NCBI RefSeq assembly: GCF_014845115.1
Contig: NZ_NKUI01000061.1
Location: 1-50,272 of the forward strand
Reading direction: 5' to 3'
DNA: 50,272 bases
Source: Methylorubrum zatmanii
Lineage (GTDB): Bacteria; Pseudomonadota; Alphaproteobacteria; Rhizobiales; Beijerinckiaceae
Shown here: positions 44,782-50,272 of the stretch, piece after piece
Numbering within the stretch: the first letter of the stretch is position 1
Layout: each line of letters begins with the position of its first letter
Notes under the pieces: model-generated
Told to the model about the DNA's origin: nothing
The model's input: the letters and a program-made list of their open reading frames with translations, nothing else
Databases searched by the model: none
Translations under genes and position numbers: made by a program

Positions 44782-45467
44782 TAGAATATCGCCCGGACGT
44801 ATCTTGCCATCAGCCTGCAAGCGTCGGGGTACTCGTCCAGCGCGAGGCGCAAAGAGCCGTGCCATCCTCCGGCCCGGACGATCCGCACTTTCCCCTCCGA
44901 TTCGAGCAGGCGACCTATCACCCTTGAACCTTCAGGCTTTGCGGCATCGAAGAACATGGCAGTGATCCCGACTTGAACCGGAAGTTGTGAATGAAAGAAG
45001 GCGATGTCTCCAATTTCCAGTTCCGGCGCAAGATAGTGATGCGTCACACATATTGCGCAAGCATCTCGGTCATTGTCTAAAATACGAGGCCTCGGCACTT
45101 TGTCCCATTTCGTTAAATCAATATTGAAAACTCCATTATTGTCTACATATTGCGGAAAAAAGACTTTTATCAAATCAGATTTCTGTGAAAATGCTCGGAC
45201 AGATCGTTTCCTCATTCTATTTCGCGACGGATCTAAAGATCGAAGCGAGGATTCTTCGCTCCCACCGTGGAGAACTACATCAGCAAGATCTAAACCCAAA
45301 GCTTTAAATATTTCAGGAAGAAAACGACTCTTCTTTGTGATCCCGTTCTCGATCTTGTCAACCGTAGTCTGACTGACGCGTGCCGCCTCCGCCAGCTGCT
45401 GCTGTGACCACCCACGCTTGATGCGGGCATCGCGAACCGTGGAGCCTATGGATGTCGTCGAAACCAT
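44781..45467 (-). CDS. CI-like repressor with XRE and S24-like domains
   Basis: The 228-residue protein has an XRE helix-turn-helix (residues 8-62, VRDARIKRGWSQQQLAEAARVSQTTVDKIENGITKKS) and a C-terminal S24/LexA-like domain (about 130-228, with PELEIGDIAFFHSQLPVQVG and RVIGRLLESEGKVRIV). The usual SMxP-type serine and the following lysine of self-cleaving repressors are not visible: TAPELEIGD-like and GRL replace them. It may be a non-cleavable repressor. It probably binds the three operators around it. Start ATG 45467. Confidence 0.8.
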   Translation of the reverse strand: MVSTTSIGSTVRDARIKRGWSQQQLAEAARVSQTTVDKIENGITKKSRFLPEIFKALGLDLADVVLHGGSEESSLRSLDPSRNRMRKRSVRAFSQKSDLIKVFFPQYVDNNGVFNIDLTKWDKVPRPRILDNDRDACAICVTHHYLAPELEIGDIAFFHSQLPVQVGITAMFFDAAKPEGSRVIGRLLESEGKVRIVRAGGWHGSLRLALDEYPDACRLMARYVRAIF

Positions 45468-45483
45468 GAAGACCTTTCGGGTT

Positions 45484-45499
45484 CAACCCCATTTAGCAT
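45484..45499. promoter_or_regulatory. third CAACCC operator, upstream of repressor gene
   Basis: CAACCCCATTTAGCAT shares CAACCC, pyrimidine, then (A/T)T(A/T)TAG with the two sites at 44742 and 44766. It lies 17-32 bases before the repressor ATG, in its promoter region, so autoregulation is likely. Confidence 0.5.
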
Positions 45500-45571
45500 C
45501 GGCGGCGCGCGTACGCGAGGTGTGGGCCGACGCGGCAACGGACAGGGTCCCTTCTCGCGGCAGCGTCCCGC

Positions 45572-45880
45572 TTGCCAGATGCCATCCAGATCTTCGTCGG
45601 CGGCTGCACCATGATGCTGATCAGCGGGATGATCAGCCGGGCGCGGGGTGCCCGCGAGCATCTGCCGGCGCCAGCGCCTGCCAGCATCGCCGATGTGCCG
45701 GCGTCCTTTCTGCAGGGACTGCGCAAGGCCAACGACATCCTGCGCGAGCTGCGTGATCTCACCCGCTGCCAGACTGAAGACACCGGCCGCATCGCCGAGT
45801 GCGTCCGCATCATTCGCGAGGAGACAGTGAAGCATACGAGCCAGCTCAGTTGTCGGCAGGAGAGGGAAGTCTGTCGGTAA
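45572..45880 (+). CDS. possible small protein divergent from repressor (102 aa)
   Basis: From TTG 45572, or ATG 45611, the frame has one hydrophobic stretch (IFVGGCTMMLISGMI) and then a helical charged C-terminus (FLQGLRKANDILRELRDLTRCQTEDTGRIAECVRIIREETVKH). It resembles small phage or element membrane proteins, but no family is recognised and no clear ribosome-binding site is seen. Confidence 0.35.
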   Translation: MPDAIQIFVGGCTMMLISGMISRARGAREHLPAPAPASIADVPASFLQGLRKANDILRELRDLTRCQTEDTGRIAECVRIIREETVKHTSQLSCRQEREVCR

Positions 45881-46288
45881 TCCGCTCCACCGAGGCCGCG
45901 CAGGAACTCGTCAAACCGAGGGCGCAGCCTTTGGCGGCGGCAATGGGATCGCCCAGCTGAGGGGTTTCCTTGCCTGTAACTTCGTGTCCAAGTCGGCCTG
46001 GACGCACGGCAAGATCGGCTTCGCCAGCGTCGGCGCGGCCGGTGTCCTTCCCACCGCAAATGGAAGCCCAGGCTGGAAGCCTTGCCTGGGCGAGCAGGAT
46101 CTGAGCGGCGACAGTTCGAAGGCGGCAGAGCGTCGATATAGCCGACTTCGACGTGAGTTCGCGACGGTGCCGCACCGAGAGGCTGATCCGACATACAACG
46201 CGGGCTCCAGTTCAGGCGCCCGGAGTCGCCGACGCCCGTGCCCGCCTCACTCCACACGCGCGCTGCCGACCATCCGCCTCATCCCTCG
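45881..46288. other. gap between element and TonB receptor gene
   Basis: 408 bases. A frame at 45984-46301 overlaps the receptor's 3' end and lacks any support. I see no attachment site or tRNA fragment here that would mark the right boundary of the element. Confidence 0.4.
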
Positions 46289-48520
46289 TCACCAGCGATA
46301 GATCAGGCTGCCGATCACGGCCGCGGGCGCGCCGCGATAGCAGAAGCCCGCCTGACAGGTGAAGTAGTCGCGGTCGAAGATGTTGCTGGCGTTCACCTGC
46401 GCACGCAAACCTCTGTACTTCGGGTCGATCGCCGCGAAATCGTAGGCGACCAGCGCGTCGAACAGGGTCACGGTCGGGTTGCGGATCGTGTTCTCATCGT
46501 TGGCATAGCTGTTGGCGCTGAAGCGGAGGCCGCCGCCGAGTGTCAGGCCGCTCAGGGCCGAGCTCGGCGGGAACAGGTAGGTCAAGAAGCCGGTGAAGGT
46601 GTCCCCTGGAATCCCCGAAAGGTAATTGCCGTCCAGCACTTGCCCAGTGAACGAGGTATGATTGAGATAGCGTAGATCGAGATGCGTATAGGCCAGAGTC
46701 AGGTTGGTACCGGGGGCAAAATTGGCGATCGCCTCCATTTCGAAGCCACGCGACTGGACCGAGCCGGTTGCGATCTGGAAGGCAATGTTGTTCGGATCCG
46801 TGCGCAGCACACTGCTCTGCACGATGTCAAAGCCGGCGAAGCTTGCCTGGATGTTCGTGCCGGGGATCAGGTACTTGACGCCCGCCTCGATCTGATCGCC
46901 GGTCGCCGGCCGGAAGGCGCGACCCGAGGCGTCGGTGCCCGGCTGCGGCGCGAAGGTGGTGGCGTAACTGGCGTAGGGCACGAGGCCCGGCGCCAAGAGA
47001 TAGTTGAGGCCGACGCGCCCGGTGAAGGCTTGGTCGTTCTGCTGCGTCGCGGTGCCAGTGGTGTCGACCGTGTTCTGGAATACCCAGTCATAGCGGCCGC
47101 TCAGGGTGAGCACGAAGCGATCGAACTTGGCCTGCTCCTGTAGGTAGAGCCCGACCTGATCCTGGCTCTGGGCGGTGCGCGGCCCCAGCGGGGCGGCGAA
47201 GATCGGCTGGAGGCCATAATTGCGGGTGACGAGGTTGAGATCGGGTGCCGTGCCGAAGCCGAAGCCGAAGCCGAAGCCGAAGCGATAGTTGAAATCGTAA
47301 TGCGCGTAGTCGAGCCCCGCCAGCAGCGTGTGCTGGACTGGCCCCGTGGTGACATGCGCCTCGATCTGGTTGTCGAGGGTGAACTGGGTGAGATGCTGCC
47401 GGGAGAAGCCGGTCGAGCGGCTCGCGGTCACGCCATCGGGGTTGATGCCGGCAATCGAGGTGTAACGGTAATCGGTGTTGACATCGTAGAAACGAAAGTT
47501 CTGGCGGAAGAACAGATCCCCGTCGAAGCGGTGTTCGAAGGCGTAGCCGACGCGACCCTGCTGCTGCTTGAAGTCGTTGAAAGCGGGGTCACTCGCATAG
47601 AGCCGGGTCGGTCGGAAGTTCTGGTTGAAGAACGTGGTGCTGCCGGGAAGCTTGTTCTCCTGGTACTCGCTTAAGAAGGTGAAGGTCGTGTCGGCGGACG
47701 GCTTCCAGGTGAAGGCCGGCGCGATGTAGCTGCGGTCGTCGGCGCCCCCAGGTAGGAAGGTGTCGGATTGCCGCTTGATGCCGGTGATGCGGTAGGCGAG
47801 CGTGCCGTCCGTGCCTTCGACCGGGCCGCCGATGTCGAAGTTGCCCTGGTAGCGGTCGAAGTTGCCGACCTGCAGCTGCACCTCGCCGAACCGCGTGAAG
47901 ACCGGCCGCTTCGTGGTGACGTCGAGGATGCCGCCGGGTGAGCCGAGACCGTAGAGCCCGGAGGTCGGCCCGCGCAGGATCGTGGCCGCCTCGATGCCGT
48001 AGGGCTCGATGCGCGGCACCGTCAGGCCCGACGCAATCTGTCGCAGGCCATCCCGGAAGATGCCGTCATAGGTCAAGCTGAAGCCGCGCACGTAGAAGGA
48101 ATCGAAGCGCGGATCGAAACCGAAGACGTTCGAGGAGACGCCGGCCACGTAGCTGATCGCCTCCTTGAGGGTCTGGACGTTGCGGTCGTTGAGCTGCTCG
48201 CGCGTCAGCACCGTCACCGACTGCGGCGTCTCGAGCAGCGGCGTGTTGGTCTTGGTGGCGGTCGGGCTGATGCGGGCCGTGTAGCCCGTCACCCCGCTCG
48301 GGCCGCCGCCGCCGCCGCTCGTGGCCGCGCTGTCCTGGGAGACCGCGACATTGCTGTCCGCGCCAGCGAGACCGGTCCTGCTCCGGCTGCCCTCGACCGA
48401 CAGCTCGCTCAGCTCGACGCTGGCCGGCTGCGCCAAAGCGGGGGAGGCGAGGACTAACGCCGACGAGAGCGCCGTGGAGGTGAGCAGCAGGCCGACGGGG
48501 GCGGTTCGAGGCGAAATCAT
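46289..48520 (-). CDS. TonB-dependent siderophore receptor
   Basis: The 743-residue outer-membrane receptor starts with a signal peptide (VGLLLTSTALSSALVLASPALA-QP). The plug domain carries ETPQSVTVLTREQLNDRNVQTLKEAISYVAGVSS and ILRGPTSGLYGLGSPGGILDVTTKRP, typical of ferrichrome/catecholate-type receptors. The beta barrel ends DYFTCQAGFCYRGAPAAVIGSLIYRW with the terminal aromatic residue. A five-fold Phe-Gly repeat sits in a loop. It is divergent from a siderophore esterase-like gene. A TTG at 48583 is rejected in favour of ATG 48520. Confidence 0.93.
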   Translation of the reverse strand: MISPRTAPVGLLLTSTALSSALVLASPALAQPASVELSELSVEGSRSRTGLAGADSNVAVSQDSAATSGGGGGPSGVTGYTARISPTATKTNTPLLETPQSVTVLTREQLNDRNVQTLKEAISYVAGVSSNVFGFDPRFDSFYVRGFSLTYDGIFRDGLRQIASGLTVPRIEPYGIEAATILRGPTSGLYGLGSPGGILDVTTKRPVFTRFGEVQLQVGNFDRYQGNFDIGGPVEGTDGTLAYRITGIKRQSDTFLPGGADDRSYIAPAFTWKPSADTTFTFLSEYQENKLPGSTTFFNQNFRPTRLYASDPAFNDFKQQQGRVGYAFEHRFDGDLFFRQNFRFYDVNTDYRYTSIAGINPDGVTASRSTGFSRQHLTQFTLDNQIEAHVTTGPVQHTLLAGLDYAHYDFNYRFGFGFGFGFGTAPDLNLVTRNYGLQPIFAAPLGPRTAQSQDQVGLYLQEQAKFDRFVLTLSGRYDWVFQNTVDTTGTATQQNDQAFTGRVGLNYLLAPGLVPYASYATTFAPQPGTDASGRAFRPATGDQIEAGVKYLIPGTNIQASFAGFDIVQSSVLRTDPNNIAFQIATGSVQSRGFEMEAIANFAPGTNLTLAYTHLDLRYLNHTSFTGQVLDGNYLSGIPGDTFTGFLTYLFPPSSALSGLTLGGGLRFSANSYANDENTIRNPTVTLFDALVAYDFAAIDPKYRGLRAQVNASNIFDRDYFTCQAGFCYRGAPAAVIGSLIYRW
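47252..47281. repeat. five tandem GCCGAA hexamers in the receptor gene
   Basis: Five exact GCCGAA units encode Phe-Gly five times on the minus strand, inside an extracellular-type loop of the receptor. Hexamer slippage changes loop length without breaking the frame. Confidence 0.9.
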
Positions 48521-48810
48521 GGACAGTCGGGAGTTGCAAGCTTGGATATGGAGTACTTTGCAGACTATTGCCCGGAAAGACAAGCGACGCCCAAAGAAAT
48601 TTAGCTATTTTGCAGCTATTATAAACTGAGGGAAACAAATTACTTCCCGCACATCTATCGGTCGACTTGCCATGTCCTGCTGGGATCGATCATTATGCCT
48701 AAGATTCATCAACGGTATTCGCGGGTTTTGCTGCAAAGCACTGGGCCGTCACGGCAGCTTCGCTTCATGTTTCGCTGGCACCCGGCCCGAACCATCTCAG
48801 GAAGCGCCGA
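48521..48810. promoter_or_regulatory. receptor-esterase intergenic region with direct repeat
   Basis: 290 bases between divergent genes. AGCTATT occurs twice (48603-48609 and 48614-48620), 11 bases apart, partly over a minus-strand TATAAT (48618-48623), making a candidate repressor site. A canonical Fur or Irr box is not seen. GGAAG precedes the esterase ATG. Confidence 0.45.
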
Positions 48811-49776
48811 ATGACGATCCTCTCGCGACGTACCGTGCTTGGACTCCCGATCGGGCTCTGCGCCGGGTTTGGGCTTCCGCACTCCTGGGCGGCGGCGGAT
48901 GCGCCCGCGACACTCCCCGGCACGATCCGGTTCGATCTCGCGGGGGAGAGCCGCCCGCCCCGGCGCATCACACTCTACATTCCGCCCGGCGAGCCCCCGG
49001 CAGGTGGATGGCCCAGCCTCACCCTGCTCGACGGCAACGCGTTGGCCGGTACGGCCATCGACATCGAGCGGGTGCAAGCGGCCTATCCGGCTGGCAGCGG
49101 TGTCGGCTCCCGCTTCGCCATTGTCGCGATCGGATCCCCAACGGAGGAGGCTTACGACAGTGTGGCCCGCTCGTGGGACTACACCCCGCCGCCGGGCCGG
49201 ACCTACCCGTCCTACAAGCCGGGCGGCCCAGAGCTGCGCACCGGCGGAGCTGCCGCCTTCCTCGATTTCGTGACGCGGGAGCTCAGGGACGAGATCGCCC
49301 GGCGCTGCCCAATCAATCGTTCGAGGCAGGCCCTGTTTGGGCATTCCTTTGGCGGCCTGTTCGTTCTCTACGCGCTCGCCCACGCGCCCGAGGCGTTCTC
49401 ACACTGGATTGCCGCCAGCCCCAGCATCTTCTGGGAGGACGGATCGCTGCTGCCCAGCATCGGCGCCTTCGAGAAAGGATCACCGGTCTGCGCCCAGCTG
49501 CTGCTGCTGGCCGGCGCCTACGAGGCGGAGTTGGCGCCGTTCCAGCAGGCGCTGCCCGACCGGGAACAGCGCCTCGCCCGCCTACGAGAGGCGAGCACGG
49601 TCGAGCGGGCGCGCGCCATGGCGGAACGGCTCGGCCGCCATCCCGGCGTGACAAGCCGCTTCCAGCTGATCCCCGGCCGCACCCATATGAGCGTGCTGCC
49701 GGAGGCGCTCAACGAGGCGGCGGCCTTCGCCTTCCCGATCCATCCCGCCCCTTGCCCGAGCGACGGCTCCAAGTAA
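48811..49776 (+). CDS. Tat-exported Fes/IroE-like esterase
   Basis: The 321-residue protein begins with a Tat signal (SRRTVLG at residues 5-11, hydrophobic region, cleavage after AWAAA). An alpha/beta hydrolase of the esterase D/IroE group follows: LTLLDGNALAG, the nucleophile Ser179 in FGHSFGGLFVLYAL, and the late GRTHMSV supplying His. IroE and Fes hydrolyse ester bonds of enterobactin-type siderophores to free iron. With the divergent TonB receptor, it probably opens an imported siderophore in the periplasm. The real substrate is unknown. Confidence 0.85.
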   Translation: MTILSRRTVLGLPIGLCAGFGLPHSWAAADAPATLPGTIRFDLAGESRPPRRITLYIPPGEPPAGGWPSLTLLDGNALAGTAIDIERVQAAYPAGSGVGSRFAIVAIGSPTEEAYDSVARSWDYTPPPGRTYPSYKPGGPELRTGGAAAFLDFVTRELRDEIARRCPINRSRQALFGHSFGGLFVLYALAHAPEAFSHWIAASPSIFWEDGSLLPSIGAFEKGSPVCAQLLLLAGAYEAELAPFQQALPDREQRLARLREASTVERARAMAERLGRHPGVTSRFQLIPGRTHMSVLPEALNEAAAFAFPIHPAPCPSDGSK

Positions 49777-50272
49777 GCTGGTGGCGCGGATGGCCAGCCG
49801 GTCCGCCGCGCCCCACGCCACGACCGCGAATGTTTGGCGAAGCGTTGCGGCGCACGATCTTTTTGGAGTGGTGGCGCGTGGGATGGCTTGCGCCTTGGAT
49901 CGAAGCGCGATTAGCCGTCGCCTGACCGCGTGGGAGACCGCTCCCGACTCCATCCAAACCTTCTTCACCAGCAGCTCGGATGTCCGGTTAGGGTGGAGGC
50001 TGTGTGAAAACTCAGGCGCGCACTGAAAATGTAGAACAATCTTCTGCGTTGCCGACATTCGAGCATTTTGGTTGGCAACCAAGATGCCGTCAGGGTGCCA
50101 TGCCGGCGCTGCACAGGGTGTGCGAGGGGAAGATCCTTCTATGGCCTCAACGTTTTCACACAGCCTCGGTGGGGAGCCGGCATTTAGCGAGATGACGGCG
50201 AAAGACTGCATCGCCCGCGAGAGCGGACCCTCACGGATTAGGCGTCATAGGACTAGTGGTCTGAGTTGGAAG
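49777..50272. other. right-end gap with MITE-like element
   Basis: 496 bases after the esterase. Apart from the 172-bp element at 49996-50167 there is no gene I can support. A 31-codon frame (49830-49925, MFGEALRRTIFLEWW) may be the start of a truncated membrane gene. Confidence 0.4.
49996..50167. mobile_element. MITE-like element, 16-bp perfect terminal inverted repeats
   Basis: GAGGCTGTGTGAAAAC at 49996-50011 is exactly matched by GTTTTCACACAGCCTC at 50152-50167. GGTG flanks both ends (49992-49995 and 50168-50171), a possible target duplication. The interior has no transposase frame. It looks like a non-autonomous insertion-sequence derivative. Confidence 0.6.

Noticed and set aside
44842..44865. 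TTG/GTG start extending the ORF upstream of the excisionase
   Set aside because: It would run through the repressor gene and its operators; only the ATG 44697 version is kept, at low confidence.
48672..49925. 417-codon plus-strand frame over the esterase
   Set aside because: Arg/Pro-rich shadow of the esterase; the 48811 frame has a Tat signal and catalytic motif.
49830..49925. 31-codon ORF MFGEALRR near the right end
   Set aside because: Too short, with no ribosome-binding site; possibly a truncated gene start, so only noted in the gap entry.

Overview
The window is high-GC alphaproteobacterial chromosome, most likely Methylobacterium or Methylorubrum. The evidence is gene content: divK-pleD as in Caulobacter and the Rhizobiales, a CbbR/QscR-type LysR gene divergent from fbp and phosphoribulokinase with no RuBisCO genes nearby, and the purA-membrane protein-rpoH order. 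Most of the sequence is ordinary core chromosome. Two stretches look acquired: an AT-rich patch at about 26.69-27.40 kb, and an integrase region starting at a tRNA-Glu at 41.3 kb.

Layout. 0-9.5 kb: end of an MFS transporter, quinone oxidoreductase, ruvC, yceI, ruvA, a DUF3572 gene, divK-pleD, an Rrf2/NsrR-type regulator divergent from flavohaemoglobin hmp with two operator-like sites between them, three small hydrophilic proteins, and cysK. 9.7-19.7 kb: small membrane and META-domain proteins, an XRE-type protein, an FAD ferredoxin-type reductase coupled to a LysR regulator, fbp, prk, an alpha/beta hydrolase, a YebC/PmpR protein and an MBL-fold protein. 19.7-26.1 kb, minus strand: acyltransferase with polysaccharide flippase, SGNH hydrolase with OpgC acyltransferase, then cbbY with rpe. 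26.1-28.5 kb: AT-rich patch with a small ORF and a double winged-helix protein. 28.5-41.2 kb: GNAT with an Orn/Lys/Arg decarboxylase preceded by a structured leader, a TonB C-terminal-like protein, moaB, purB, a D-amino acid transaminase, purA, a proline-rich membrane protein, rpoH and an RluD-type synthase.

41.2-46.3 kb is a remnant or compact integrative element at tRNA-Glu(CTC). It has two related tyrosine recombinases, an excisionase-like HTH gene, and a CI-like repressor. Three copies of a CAACCC-type operator lie around the repressor gene; two of them cover a putative promoter for the excisionase-integrase operon. 46.3-49.8 kb is a TonB-dependent siderophore receptor divergent from a Tat-exported Fes/IroE-like esterase, probably an iron-siderophore uptake unit. 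The window ends with a 172-bp element bounded by perfect 16-bp inverted repeats, a MITE-like structure.

Central metabolism hangs together. fbp, prk, rpe, cbbY and the LysR gene form a Calvin-cycle-like set without RuBisCO, which fits the known regulatory rather than carbon-fixing role of phosphoribulokinase in Methylorubrum extorquens, where ribulose bisphosphate acts on QscR. The species and this assignment are inferred, not proven, from the sequence alone.
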